Shown: piece after piece, positions 47,501-57,332 of the stretch
How the letters are laid out: every line of letters starts with the position of its first letter
How positions within the stretch are numbered: the stretch's first letter is position 1
Assembly (NCBI GenBank): GCA_965153355.1
Contig: OZ231126.1
Coordinates: 68,076,001-68,140,000, forward strand
DNA: 64,000 bases
Origin: Flaccisagitta enflata
Taxonomy: Eukaryota; Chaetognatha; Sagittoidea; Aphragmophora
Reading direction: 5' to 3'
Notes under the pieces: model-generated
Told to the model about the DNA's origin: nothing
What the model saw: the letters and a program-made list of their open reading frames with translations, nothing else
The model's database searches: none
Translations under genes and position numbers: made by a program

Positions 47501-50500
47501 CAGAGTTATGCAATGAATATCTTCGTTTTGAGTCAAATTTAACATTTGGTAGCCTGTCATATAAAAGATTGACTGAATGAAAGTTCATCTACAATACAAA
47601 GGGGGCGCAAATTGAAGGGGTAAAAGGCAAAGTCACATTTCAATTTCAAAAGCGCCAGGGCCGCTTTTTAGAAAAAATATGGTATACTTGGGTGCTTCGC
47701 ATAGCAAAAGTTGGTTATTTCTTTTCGCCCTCTTTACCTAATATGGATTGACCAATTTAAGGAGCCTTACCATTTTTGTTTTATCAAAAATTGTTCATTT
47801 TCCGTTTTTTAGAAATTTGCTTTTGAGGACCTAATTTGCATAATGCAGTAGGATAAAACAATATGCTGATATTATTTGAATCAGCATTCATAATTTTCTA
47901 CTCTTCATAGAATTGTAATTCTGCCTTTTCATTTGCTCTTTCATAACTTATGTTCTGATATTTTAGTTTATTTTTACATACATCATGATTTTTTAAAGTA
48001 AATAATTATCCTTTTTGTAACAAAACTACACAGGATTTTGCGGAATTCTGGGAAATCAGTAGAAACTTTAAGGCCAAAACAAAAACGGAAGATGAAGGAA
48101 TTTTGAAAAAAGGAAAATGGTCATCTTCATGATTTTTGCTCCTCCATATTACCTAAATAGGGTGAAGGGATACTCTTAACTTTTGCTATGTGAAGCACCC
48201 AAATGGTATACATCGCTACGCAAGACGTTTTGATTTTCTTATTGCAACAATAAATTTTTTTCTCCAATTTTACGCATTTCGTGGAGCAAAATAGAAATTG
48301 AAGTAAATTTACTCCTCCACATACAGTGATGTCTTATTTTCTTTTTAGTTGTGTGCTCTTTAATCAGATGGTCAGACAGTCAGTTAACGCCCTTGCCCAC
48401 CCGTTTATGATAATGTTTGCTGTTTATTCGGCCCTATTGCAGAGTTTGAATGTGCCCCTATAAAGGGTTCAATTAAGTCTCGGTCTGTGTGTCTGTCTCT
48501 GTCTGTCTCTGTCTGTCTTCGCCTGTCTGTCTGTCTGTCTCTGTCTGTCTCTGACTGTTTCTGTCTCTCTCTGTCTCTCTCTTTCTCTCTCTTTCTCTCT
48601 CTTTCTCTCTGAGGAAGCAAGTTATGTGTAGTTTTTTGACCTATCAAAAGTTTTAGATTTGGTACAATGTTTTGACTCTCTAGCAATCTAACTTGTGCCA
48701 GCGTGTCAGCCAGTATCAAAATTTGTCACCTGGCAAGGTTTTTTTGTGTGGGCGCATATATAAACGCATTTTGAAACTCAGTATGGCCCAATTTTTTCGA
48801 GGAAAAAAAAAGTGCCAGAAAACGATTGGCGGATTCCACTCACATTCAGTTACATAGGGGCCATGAAAATTATCCAAAGTATCATTTATGGTTCTATTTA
48901 TAAAAATACATGTAATTACGAGTCAATCCATGTGCGCATAAGGAAATTTGACCATTTAAGCCGTTTTCGATTGAGTACCCTAGTTGAAGGGGATAAAATG
49001 GCGTTAGGTGTTTTTTTTTTCATCAGGGTGGGATTTGATGGACTGTGTAATTAGGTTGAAGGGGATAAAATGGTGTTAATTGTTTTCTTCCCATCAGGGT
49101 GGGATTTGATGGACTGTGTAGGTGGGTTAAGAGGGATAAAGTGGCATTAGGTGTTTTTTTTTTTCCATCAGGGTGGGATTAGATGGACTGTGTAGGTAGG
49201 TTAAGGGGGATGAAGAGGCGTCTGGCGTTTTTTTCCCATCAGGGTGCGATTTGATAGACTGTGTAGGTGGGTTGAGGGGGATAAAGTGGCGTCAGGTGTT
49301 TTTTCCCATCATGGTTGGATTTGATGGACTGTGTAGGTGAGTTAAAAAGGATTAAGTGGCGTTAGGTGTTTTTTTCCCATCAGGGTGGGATTTGATGGAC
49401 TGTGTAGATGGGTTTAGGGGGATAAAGCGGCATTAGGTGTTTTTTTCCCATCAGGGTGGGATTTGATGGACTGTGTAGATGGGTTTAGGGGGATAAAGCG
49501 GCATTAGGTGTTTTTTTCCTATCAGAGTGAGATTTGATAGACTGTGTAGTTAGGTTGAAGGGGATAAAATGGCGTTAGGTGTTTTTTTTTCATCAGGGTG
49601 GGATTTGATGGACTGTGTAATTAAGTTGAAGGGGATAAAATGGTGTTAATTGTTTTCTTCCCATCAGGGTGGGATTTGATGGACTGTGTAGGTGGGTTAA
49701 GAGGGATAAAGTGGCATTAAGTGTTTTTTTTTCCATCAGGGTGGGATTAGATGGACTGTGTAGGTAGGTTAAGGGGGATGAAGAGGCGTCTGGCGTTTTT
49801 TTCCCATCAGGGTGGGATTTAATGGACTGTGTAGGTGGGTTGAGGCGGATAAAGTGGTGTTAGATGTTTTTCCCCATCAGGGTGGGATTTGATGGACTGT
49901 GTAGGTGGGTTGAGGGGGATAAAGTGGCTTTAGGTGTTTTTTCCCATCAGGGTGGGATTTAATGGACTGAGGCGCGTCGGTCAGTCGTTTTCTCTCGATT
50001 CATCTCCTCCACCCACTTTCGGCAATCCCAAGGAATTGAAGAGTTCTTTGGCGAATTTGTGTGCGACTCCATGCATGGAGGTGTGGACGAGCTGTTTCCT
50101 GGCGGCCGCGTTGGTTTCCGGCGCGTTGAAGGCCATTTCCGTCTTCACGTCGGCGAAATATCCTTGCCAAATGACTGGGAAAGGATCGGATCGATACCGG
50201 TAGGCGATGTTGGCCGGAGTACCGGGAGTCGCATTCTCGTCCCCGTCCATAGTCGCGATCTCCAAATCCCAAGAGTTGCTCCAAGGCTCCATATTGGCGT
50301 CTAGAAAAAGAAGAGTGAATATCAAACTTTCAAGGAGGGTGTGAATTATGGCGATTATTTTCTTAGTTTTTGTGATTGTTTGTATGTCACCTATTTTGCA
50401 TTTCTCTCTTTTGATCGTATATACGTTTGTTATCATCTCTGATTTCCTTCTTAGTTGATCTTGCGTGGCTCAAACCTGTTCATTCTTCGGAGGCGAAATG

Positions 50501-53473
50501 CTACCTGGTGAGTGTGTATATCTATAAGAGGCTGGTTGGTCTGTAATCTATAGTTATTTATTTTGTTAGCTTCATTTGTTAGTCAGTCATTGAGTTTGTG
50601 TCAGGTTTAATCCTTCTCTCCCCCTTTGCCCCTTTCTTCTTCTTTTTCTCTGCAGCATTTTAATACCATATTTCCATTAGCGGCGTCATCCCTTTCTGCC
50701 ATCGGTATGAGTTACGGGTGATTGACCATATTATATGCAGTTTTCTACAGAAGAAACGCATCTATACAGGATATCTATATAGGATATCTGTATAGGATGC
50801 ATGCAAGCGTAAACACAGACGCAGATGTAGAACAAAAGAAGCTACAAAAAAAATGCTGAACTCAAATCATTTACAAACAGCAACATAAAGGCAGCCGATT
50901 CCTGCTTTTATCGCTGAAAAAGCAGGATTCGAACCTATGAAAATCTTTACTTTTCCTGTCATAAACATGTCCTAGAAACGAAAATGCACGCAATCAGGAG
51001 GCACACACGCACTGACAAACAGTCATCCCACGCTCCCCCCGCCGACGCTCTTACTTCTCGCATCTTCGATTCCGAGATCATGAGGGCAAACGATCTGACT
51101 TCCGTTGTTCCACGAGACTTTGTATCCGTTGTCGTTTTTCGGGTTGTGCGAGGCGGTGACCATGACTCCCCCGCAAGCCCCCAATTTGCGGATGGCGTAG
51201 GAAACCCAAGGAGTCGGAACCACCTCCGAAAACAAATACACGCGAATCCGAGAATGCAGAAAAATGGCTGCAGTGCGCAGGGCGAAACGGTGAGAGTTGT
51301 GTCGGCCGTCGTATCCTTCGATAACAGGTTCGCGAAATACGAAATATACAAAATGGGTACAATATGTGTAGTTATGAACTGCTCTCTCCAGAGGCTCTGT
51401 CGCAGAGCCGGACACAGAAATTTTAGGTCCCAAAAAATCTTGCAGTCCAAGCACCCTTGCGCCTTATTCCCTTTGATATTCTTAGTCGCGGACACGCGAC
51501 TCTACACCTTGCCGTGTCGGTCCATCCGTCGGTCCGTCACATTTTTGAATTCTGAGCGGTTTTTGCATTACTGCTCCTGCCCAACCGTCCGCGACTGGAT
51601 TGCCGTGTATCCGTTGTTTATTGTATCATTCCGTTTTTTTTTTTTTCAACATTTTTTTCTTTGATATTTGTTTTAATATTTTTGCTTTCAATAATTCTAT
51701 TTTCATTTTTTTTTCAATATCATTTTTTTTATCACTTATTCATAAGCAAAATACTCTCTCTAGGCCCCCCACAAATCTTTAGGGTGGTCAGTGTCCGGCC
51801 CTGGATCTTTCTCTGTAAGACTCTTAAGACTTGAGCAAAATAATCTTCTCCATAAAAGAACAGTCGCCACCAAACCAAAGATTAACTACCATCAGACCAA
51901 ACAACGATCATCAGCAAACCAAAGAACAATCATAAGCAGACCAAAGAACAATCATCATCATCTGTCCAAAGAACAATCACCATCATCAGTCCAAAGAAGA
52001 ATCATCATCATCATCAGTCCAAAGAAGAATCATCATCATCATCAGTTCAAAGAAGAATCATCATCATCATCAGTCCAAAGAAGAATCATCATCATCATCA
52101 GTCCAAAGAAGAATCATCATCATCATCAGTCCAAAGAAGAATCATCATCATCATCAGTCCAAAGAACAATCATCATCATCATCAGTCCAAAGAACAATCA
52201 TCATCATCATCAGTCCAAAGAACAATCATCATCATCATCAGTCCAAAGAACAATCATCATCATCATCAGTCCAAAGAACAATCATCATCATCATCAGTCC
52301 AAAGAGCAATCATCATCATCAGTCCAAAGAAGAATCATCATCATCAGTCCACAGAAGAATCATCATCATCAGTCCACAGAAGAATCATCATCATCAGTTA
52401 AAAGAAGAATCATCATCATCAGTCCAAAGAACAATCATCATCATCAGTCCAAAGAACAATCATCATCATCAGTCCAAAGAAGAATCATCATTGATCAGAC
52501 CAAAGAACAATCCTCACCAAACAAAAGAACAATTCTCACCAGACAAAAGAACAATTCTCCGAGAAAGTAAAACAATCATCACCGGACAAAAGAACAATCA
52601 CCGCCAGACAAAAGAACAAACGTCACCAGACAAAAGAACAATCATCATCATTAGTCTTCGCCATCCTACCTATCACTATCCCTTTTTCAGAGAGATCATC
52701 AGGGAACGCGACCCTTAAATAACGCAAAAATCCTTGTGCGGCTTGGATGATAGTGAGATCATTGAGGAAACAGAAACCGGCTCCCATCGCCGCGCGAAGG
52801 CCCGCCGTCCCAAATGATAATCGTTTCGACAAACGCGACGTCAATTCTATACGGCAAAAGAATAAGCTTTTGCTGAAACATGAAAAGTTCCGACTTTTCT
52901 GTTCACTTCAGAGATCGTGGGCGGGTTTATGATTGAAGAGTCCTCAAGGACAACCAATGACAACGCATATCATGATAAATCGGTTTCTATCTCCTATCCT
53001 CTCAATCAACAAGGCCGGATACACGGCATACTCCAGTCGCGGAAAGTTGGGCAGGGGCAAAAGTGCATGAACCGCTCGTGCAATTTAATGTGACGGACGG
53101 TCTTACAGACGGACAGACCAAGGTTTGGAGTCCGATTTTCCCCTGACCAGACTAAGAAGCCAATTTTCCCCTCACCAGGCACATTCCCTCTTATAATCAA
53201 CAACCCTCTATATTCCTCACCAGGCACGTTTCCTTTATTAGCGAGATCGACAATTTGGTTCCTCGTACAATCGTTCATATCCCAATAGAGCCAGTCATTA
53301 ACGAGAGCGTCTACTTCCGGCACGCCCGTCGGTTTGGCCAGCGGTCGGCAAACGCACGCTTTCTTCGATTTGGCCAACTCTTCGCACACGCAACCGGAAA
53401 AATGCGCAACGCCGGCGACATTTGTGGCGTTGGCGGGAAAACGCCATTGAGGGCAACGTTTGGCGTTGGCCAT
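41599..53473 (-). CDS. PGM2: Phosphoglucomutase-2 / phosphopentomutase (PGM2)
   Basis: Alpha-D-phosphohexomutase-family enzyme; the vertebrate PGM2 moves phosphate between C1 and C5 of ribose or deoxyribose and acts in the cytosol. Nine exons join in phase: 53473-53221, 52846-52670, 51315-51055, 50300-50017, 44998-44791, 44490-44267, 43943-43698, 43242-43074, 41969-41599; 730 residues (human 612). The four active-site parts are present: phosphoserine loop [14 protein letters not shown] (exon 3), metal loop DPDADRMG (exon 5), sugar loop FEEAVGFM (exon 7), phosphate loop [12 protein letters not shown] (exon 9). Extra length: an N-terminal extension of about 45 residues, an acidic insert in exon 7 and an Ala/Glu-rich insert before the end. 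Exon 4/5 borders are the least sure. An alternative donor lies 45 bp into intron 1. Intron 4 is 5 kb of satellites and other repeats. Confidence 0.93.
42058..42618. mobile_element. Inverted-repeat element in PGM2 intron 8
   Basis: ATTCGGGTGTGTCAATATGC at about 42,068 is matched in reverse by GCATATTGACACACCCGAAT at about 42,588-42,607. The interior is AT-rich and non-coding. Family not known. Confidence 0.85.
42852..43055 (-). mobile_element. Hairpin-ended dispersed repeat, GTGC type (reverse orientation)
   Basis: Read on +, it begins CAACAAAGCCGGATACACGG, then CAGTCGGGTGC, the GGGCAGGAGC word, GACGGACGGACGGACGG runs, and ends GAGTCGCGTAGCACACGACT. The donor of PGM2 exon 8 is only about 18 bp from its hairpin end. 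Confidence 0.85.
43334..43644. mobile_element. hAT-like MITE, 311 bp, with 8-bp target duplication (PGM2 intron 7)
   Basis: Inverted ends CAGGGCCGTGGAGAG and CTCTCCACGGCCCTG are directly flanked by ACTTGGAG on both sides (43,326-43,333 and 43,645-43,652). An 8-bp duplication and a CAGGG start are typical for hAT elements. The interior is rich in GGGCCCCCC runs and non-coding. The exact duplication and arms suggest a fairly recent insertion. Confidence 0.93.
45060..45399. mobile_element. Inverted-repeat element on a TA site (PGM2 intron 4)
   Basis: Outer ends CAGTGAAAGAGGCAGTC and GGGGCAG...GAGACTG are followed inward by the strong pair CAAAATCGCTAGCACCCCTA / TAGGGGTGCTAGCGATTTTG; TA lies on both sides. 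It starts about 60 bp upstream of the acceptor of exon 5. Non-coding; Tc1/mariner-like by its TA and CAGT start. Confidence 0.75.
45560..45990. repeat. 73-bp satellite in inverted arrangement
   Basis: Three units reading AGTCCATCAAATCCCA...GATGGGAAAAAA face three units of the reverse sense (TTTTTTCCCATCAGGGTGGG, ATTTGATGGACTGTGTAGG), so the array turns direction near 45,790 and forms a large palindrome. The same unit makes the long array at 48,960-49,975. Confidence 0.9.
46452..46932 (+). mobile_element. Hairpin-ended dispersed repeat, GGTGC type, with internal minisatellite
   Basis: Starts AGGTGCGCCATAGCACCT (hairpin) and ends GTATACGGCCTTGTTTTT; near the far end GGCACACCG partly complements the first arm. 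A 20-bp array (GGATAGGTCTGATAGAGCTG) fills 46,740-46,880. It shows the same outer plan as the AGTCGCG elements but a different hairpin sequence. Confidence 0.75.
47254..47403 (+). mobile_element. Hairpin-ended dispersed repeat, GGAC type (copy 2)
   Basis: Starts AGTCGCGGACACGCGACT, has GTCGGTTGGTCTGTC runs, carries GTCCGCGACTGG near the far end and ends GTATACGGCCTTGTTTT. Length about 150 bp, as in the copy at 15,349. Confidence 0.85.
47683..48212. mobile_element. Inverted-repeat element in PGM2 intron 4
   Basis: GGGTGCTTCGCATAGCAAAA at 47,690 pairs with the reverse of TTTTGCTATGTGAAGCACCC at about 48,181-48,200, and GGTATAC stands at both outer edges. The interior is AT-rich and non-coding. 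Confidence 0.8.
48480..48612. repeat. Simple repeat, GTCTGTCTCT type
   Basis: CTGTCTGTCTCT grading into CTCTCTTTCTCT. A decayed hairpin-ended repeat lies just upstream at about 48,345-48,440. Both sit in PGM2 intron 4. Confidence 0.9.
48960..49975. repeat. 73-bp satellite array, about 14 units (PGM2 intron 4)
   Basis: Units read CATCAGGGTGGGATTTGATG, GACTGTGTAGGTGGGTTGAG, GGGATAAAGTGGCGTTAGGT and a T run. Spacing of about 73 bp is constant (for example 49,026, 49,098, 49,171). A block of several units recurs (48,975-49,245 is close to 49,555-49,820), showing higher-order copying. The array stops within about 45 bp of the exon 4 donor at 50,016. Confidence 0.95.
51484..51615 (+). mobile_element. 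Hairpin-ended dispersed repeat, GGAC type (copy 3)
   Basis: Starts AGTCGCGGACACGCGACT and carries GTCCGCGACTGGATTGCC near the far end, then GTGTATCCGTTGTTTA (end slightly changed). It lies inside a larger inverted-repeat region whose ends CAGAGCCGGACACAGA (about 51,401) and GTCAGTGTCCGGCCCTG (to about 51,804) match in reverse. Confidence 0.8.
51840..52650. repeat. 25-28-bp minisatellite, ATCATC type (PGM2 intron 2)
   Basis: Units of AGTCCAAAGAACAATCATCA plus further CAT triplets, grading into CAGACAAAAGAACAATC at the right. The units hold one frame open for about 260 codons, a spurious His/Ser/Ile-rich ORF. The array ends about 20 bp before the donor of exon 2. Confidence 0.95.
53008..53120 (-). 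mobile_element. Hairpin-ended dispersed repeat (partial, reverse)
   Basis: Begins CAACAAGGCCGGATACACGG, then CCAGTCGCGGAAAGTTGGGC and GACGGACGGTCTTACAGACGG. The hairpin end is missing. Lies in PGM2 intron 1. Confidence 0.65.
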
Positions 53474-53636
53474 TGTTTTTGAGGATGTTTACTGGCCCAC
53501 AAAGTCTCGAGTTTAAAAGCGTTTTATTGGCGCGTTTAATTGTTTCTTTAATACTTCATGAATAACTCGTAGCTATGAAAAATGGTTCTACTTCCGATTG
53601 ATCGCAAGTTTCTCCTGGACGGTGAATAGGCTGCAT
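53474..53636 (-). promoter_or_regulatory. Presumed PGM2 upstream region
   Basis: Only about 160 bp separate the PGM2 start codon from the stop of the next minus-strand ORF, so the PGM2 promoter probably lies here. An ETS-like CGGAAGT (minus strand) is at about 53,590-53,596. No TATA is seen. This rests on spacing and one motif. Confidence 0.35.
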
Positions 53637-53825
53637 CTACGAGAAAAAGTACCCAAAAATACCAATTTTATCGAGAATTTTGCCAACAAAAGGGCCGATG
53701 TAGTCGTTGAGAAGAGCGCCGAAAAAAAGGTTGGCGCCAAATAAACAAGGTAATGAAGAATTCACGACGGACAAAATGAAAATGACGAAAAGCACCGTCA
53801 GATAATGGCTTTCATTCGGGCCCAT
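53637..53825 (-). CDS. Possible small hydrophobic membrane protein (62 residues)
   Basis: ATG at 53,825 opens MGPNESHYLTVLFVIFILSV and the ORF continues with CLFGANLFFGALLNDYIGPF and ends GIFGYFFS. Two hydrophobic stretches of membrane length with a short polar link give a plausible double-span microprotein. It stands alone between the RRM gene and PGM2, in the same direction as both. An extension upstream lacks ATG support. Family not recognised; chance cannot be ruled out. Confidence 0.4.
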   Translation of the reverse strand: MGPNESHYLTVLFVIFILSVVNSSLPCLFGANLFFGALLNDYIGPFVGKILDKIGIFGYFFS

Positions 53826-54140
53826 TAAACAGGAACGAAAATGAGAAAAATGAGAAAAAAATGAGAAATGAGAAAAAATGAGAAAAAGAAAACCGCAAAA
53901 ACTTAAACAAATTCGATCGTAACAATTGGCTAGCTGAGGTTTGAATGAAAAGATTCTACGGCTATTTGTATTCTGGAACGCAACAAACAAAAATACCCAG
54001 GCGAGTGGACGAAAACTGGTAACATGAAAGAAAGATATTCCCAACAAACCAATCTACGTCTAATAAACTGAAGTTATCGAGAGAAAAGCGACGGACGGAT
54101 GTCAAGAACGAAGCCTAACTGCAAAAGCTTAATCGGAATT

Positions 54141-57100
54141 TCATTCGGGCCGCTCATTCATATCCGTTTCGGACTTGATGAATTCGTGAGAAGAATACTC
54201 CGAAGTCTGGCGCTTTGGACTCTCGTATGAATCGTAAGTAGAAGCGGAAGCCTCTGAGGACGCCGGACTGGGAGGCGATTGACGACCCAAGATCGCATAC
54301 CTTTTCGCCGATTTGGGACCTGATAGAGGAACAGTACCCGGGAATGCTTCTCCCGCGCGAAGGGAATCCGTCTTAAACATTTCGGAATTCTGGAGAAAAC
54401 GGTTTCGCAACTCGGAAAGTTCAAGGGTGGGTCCTGGGCGTGGTTCGCCCCGAGGGATGGGCCTTGGCTTCACCTCCGCAGGTGGCGTGGATGTGTTTGC
54501 TGAAGAAACTTTTGACTGCCCGGTGGAAGCCTCGATCTTTAGCTGTTGAAAAGACGATTGAGAAGGTGATGGTTCTATCTTGACGTTGTTAACGTTGATA
54601 GTTGGCTGCGTTGTCGCGGGTGTACGCTCCTGAAGTTGTTTCCTTCGCGGAACCTCGGCATTTGGCTCCACTTTTAGAATGACACCGGTCGAGGTCGAGG
54701 TTTTCGCTTTTTTGGCGGGCGGAGGTGACGACGTGGAGGAAGAACTGGATAGGGACTCAATCGAGCAAGACGATGTTCTCCTCTGAGCATCGAGGGTGAC
54801 GCTGATTCCCGATGCCGAGCGAGACACCGCGCGAGTGGAGCCAGTTGGTCGAGTCGCCGTGAACGATTCGATGTCACGATCGAGGAAGCCCTGGATGATA
54901 TCCGGTTGAACGAAGTCAATGGCCATCTCCCCGTCGACCCAAAGGACGTCTTGAGACTTGAGTGAGCGCAAAGACTGCTCGGCGACAGTCGCATCCTCTT
55001 CCTTCTTATAAGCCACAATGGCTTCTCTCAGATCCGGATTGAGGGCGACGTAGTCGACTTCGCCAACTTCTTCGCAAAATTCTTCGATATCTTCTTTCGC
55101 GATTTCGTCTTTGAGACCTCCGATCCAAAGCAAATTTGATTTGGGTCCTTCGTAAAACGACAAAACGCTAGAGGAAGCCGGATAAGGAGGCTCTTGGTTA
55201 AAACGTTGCAACGCCTCCTCCGCGCTTGCCGCGTTCCAGAAAGTGACGACGAAAGTGTCACACAGATGAGGGCACTTTTCAACCTTGTGCAAACTTCCAT
55301 ACTTCTCCATAAACACTTCTAACACCCCTTTGCCCACTAGTCCGTCAGTCCAGACCAAGATGGAAAGCTTACGGTTGGAGCCATTGGATATCTCGCCGTT
55401 GGGAATTTGATCGTAGGAGACGGTGACGCGAGAATATCGCTTGTCGCCCTCGCGAATGATTGTCGGAATTGAGCAGAACGCCAATTGGGCATTGGTCAGA
55501 GAAGAAAAGTAAACTGTGAAAGTTTTGTCACCTTCACGGTGGACGTTCTTCTTTCCAAGATCCTCAAAACCAGCGCACAAATCCCACGCCGCGCCAGGAG
55601 GGATATTTCTGATAGTAATGCTGGGGTCACCAGATGCTTCGCATCCCGGGCTGGCGGCTCCTCCCTTGTTCGCAGCGGCTGCCTGTTCTCTCGCCTTCCC
55701 TCTTGCTTCACCTCTGCAAGAGCCTTCACCGCTTCCTCCTGCTCCCCATCCCCTCGCCGCAGCAGCAGTTGACCCTCTTCCAAGCGCAGATCTCTGGCCA
55801 CTTCCTCTTCCTCTTCCTCGATTTGCAGTCGCCTTGCCACGAGTGCCTACTCTTCCCCCAAAACCCGTCTTCTTTCCACTTTCCTGACCACTCTTGCTGC
55901 TCTTGTTCATTGCCTGTGCATTTGCAGTGGCTACTTTCTTCACGCTTTTTGCTCCGGCGCACGCAGCAACTCCACTGGCTGGCACTTTTCTTTTCTTTCC
56001 CGGTGCTCCGCTCTTATTCCAACCATGTTCGCCTTTATCCCTCACTGACTTCTCCCCGTTTCCATTGAGGTTCGGATTTCCGTTTCCTGATGGACGCAGA
56101 GTCGATGGGCTGCTGCTGCTGTTGTTGCTGCTGTTGGTGTTGTTACTGCTGTTGCAGCCCCCAACAAAGGGGAATGTCGCGGAAAGAGCGCATGGACGAG
56201 GACCATCGCCAAAAGGGGGCCTAGTAGTTTGGTGGTTCATAAATTGATTCTGCCCAGGTGGTCTCTGGAAACATGGATTTGGGAAACGAGGTTCTTGCCA
56301 GGGAGATGGTTGCGCCGGTGGTGGTCCATATGACCAGCAACTCGGCGGAAGAGGCTGTTGTGGCGGAGGGAGAGGATGGTAAGGCGGAGGTGGCAGAAGA
56401 CCATGGCTCGATAAGGACGGTTGAGGCGGAGGAAATCGATTTGCCGAGGGATTCTGAAAGGGTGGTTGATACGAATATGCCGGCGGATTGGAATATTGCG
56501 GAAGATTTGAGTATGGAGCGGTGAAATAGCGTGGTAATTGAGATACTGGTGGTGGATTTAGGATTTGCTGTTGATTTGAATTAGGCGGCAAATTTGAGCT
56601 TGGCGGCAGATTTGAATATGGTGGTGGATTTGATGAGTTGTGTGGAAAATTGTCCGAGTCCGGTGGAGGATTTGGCCTTGGAGGTAGATATGACTTTGGT
56701 GGTGGATTTGAGTGAGAAGGATTTGGTTTAAAAGCGAGATTTGGATGGAATGGCGGATTTGTAGTGGATGGCGGCTTTGTGGTGATTGGCGGCTTTTGGG
56801 TGGATGGCGGCTTTGTGGTGGATGGCGGATTTGTGGTGGATGGCGGATTTGTGGTGGATGGCGGCTTTAGGGTGGATGGCGGCTTTGTGGTAGTTGGCGT
56901 ATTGGAGGTGGATGGTGGCTTTGTCGTGGATGGCGGTTTCGTGGTGAGTGGTGGATTGGTGGTAAGTGGTGGAGTTGAAGTTGGTGGTGATGTCGAGGTC
57001 GGCTGTGGATTCGTCATAGTTGGAGATGCCTGTGCAGTCTGAATGCTCGAAGGTCCTTCATCCCATCGTCTTGTTGCACGTCGAGTGCTCGATGCGCCGG

Positions 57101-57332
57101 AGTTTGGCGTTGGTCCAACTGGAGAACCGAGTTGGACATCGCTGCTGGATGGCCAAAGTTCCCGACGCTCGTACATATCCTTTAGAATACCCTCGCCAAA
57201 TACGGACTTGGTTCCATCCTCGTTTCCCACGGCCAGAAAAATACTGAGTCCTTTGCTGGCAATGATCTGCTCCAACGCTGGTAGCAAGATCTTGACGCTG
57301 TCTACGGCGGAATGACTCTCCGGTGCGCTCAT
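54141..57332 (-). CDS. Intronless RNA-binding protein with three RRM-like domains
   Basis: ATG at 57,332 opens 1,063 codons without an intron. Residues 1-70 are a conserved-looking start (VKILLPALEQIIASKG). About 95-200 are Thr/Pro repeats (NPPSTTKPPST type), about 200-390 Pro/Asn/Gln/Tyr-rich, about 480-560 Arg/Gly-rich (RGRGRGSGQR). RRM-like folds follow: about 570-640 (SITIRNIPPG, TFTVYFSS), 655-715 (LSILVWTDGL, TFVVTFWNAASAEEALQRF) and 731-810 (NLLWIGGLKD, EAIVAYKKEEDATVAEQ). The tail is Ser/Pro-rich. RNP motifs lack the usual paired aromatics, so RNA binding is likely but not certain. The order resembles hnRNP-like proteins; no SPOC domain is seen. No orthologue recognised. Confidence 0.75.
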   Translation of the reverse strand: MSAPESHSAVDSVKILLPALEQIIASKGLSIFLAVGNEDGTKSVFGEGILKDMYERRELWPSSSDVQLGSPVGPTPNSGASSTRRATRRWDEGPSSIQTAQASPTMTNPQPTSTSPPTSTPPLTTNPPLTTKPPSTTKPPSTSNTPTTTKPPSTLKPPSTTNPPSTTNPPSTTKPPSTQKPPITTKPPSTTNPPFHPNLAFKPNPSHSNPPPKSYLPPRPNPPPDSDNFPHNSSNPPPYSNLPPSSNLPPNSNQQQILNPPPVSQLPRYFTAPYSNLPQYSNPPAYSYQPPFQNPSANRFPPPQPSLSSHGLLPPPPYHPLPPPQQPLPPSCWSYGPPPAQPSPWQEPRFPNPCFQRPPGQNQFMNHQTTRPPFGDGPRPCALSATFPFVGGCNSSNNTNSSNNSSSSPSTLRPSGNGNPNLNGNGEKSVRDKGEHGWNKSGAPGKKRKVPASGVAACAGAKSVKKVATANAQAMNKSSKSGQESGKKTGFGGRVGTRGKATANRGRGRGSGQRSALGRGSTAAAARGWGAGGSGEGSCRGEARGKAREQAAAANKGGAASPGCEASGDPSITIRNIPPGAAWDLCAGFEDLGKKNVHREGDKTFTVYFSSLTNAQLAFCSIPTIIREGDKRYSRVTVSYDQIPNGEISNGSNRKLSILVWTDGLVGKGVLEVFMEKYGSLHKVEKCPHLCDTFVVTFWNAASAEEALQRFNQEPPYPASSSVLSFYEGPKSNLLWIGGLKDEIAKEDIEEFCEEVGEVDYVALNPDLREAIVAYKKEEDATVAEQSLRSLKSQDVLWVDGEMAIDFVQPDIIQGFLDRDIESFTATRPTGSTRAVSRSASGISVTLDAQRRTSSCSIESLSSSSSTSSPPPAKKAKTSTSTGVILKVEPNAEVPRRKQLQERTPATTQPTINVNNVKIEPSPSQSSFQQLKIEASTGQSKVSSANTSTPPAEVKPRPIPRGEPRPGPTLELSELRNRFLQNSEMFKTDSLRAGEAFPGTVPLSGPKSAKRYAILGRQSPPSPASSEASASTYDSYESPKRQTSEYSSHEFIKSETDMNERPE

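Noticed and set aside
51791-52570. 260-codon + ORF rich in Ser, His and Ile
   Set aside because: Product of the ATCATC minisatellite in PGM2 intron 2.
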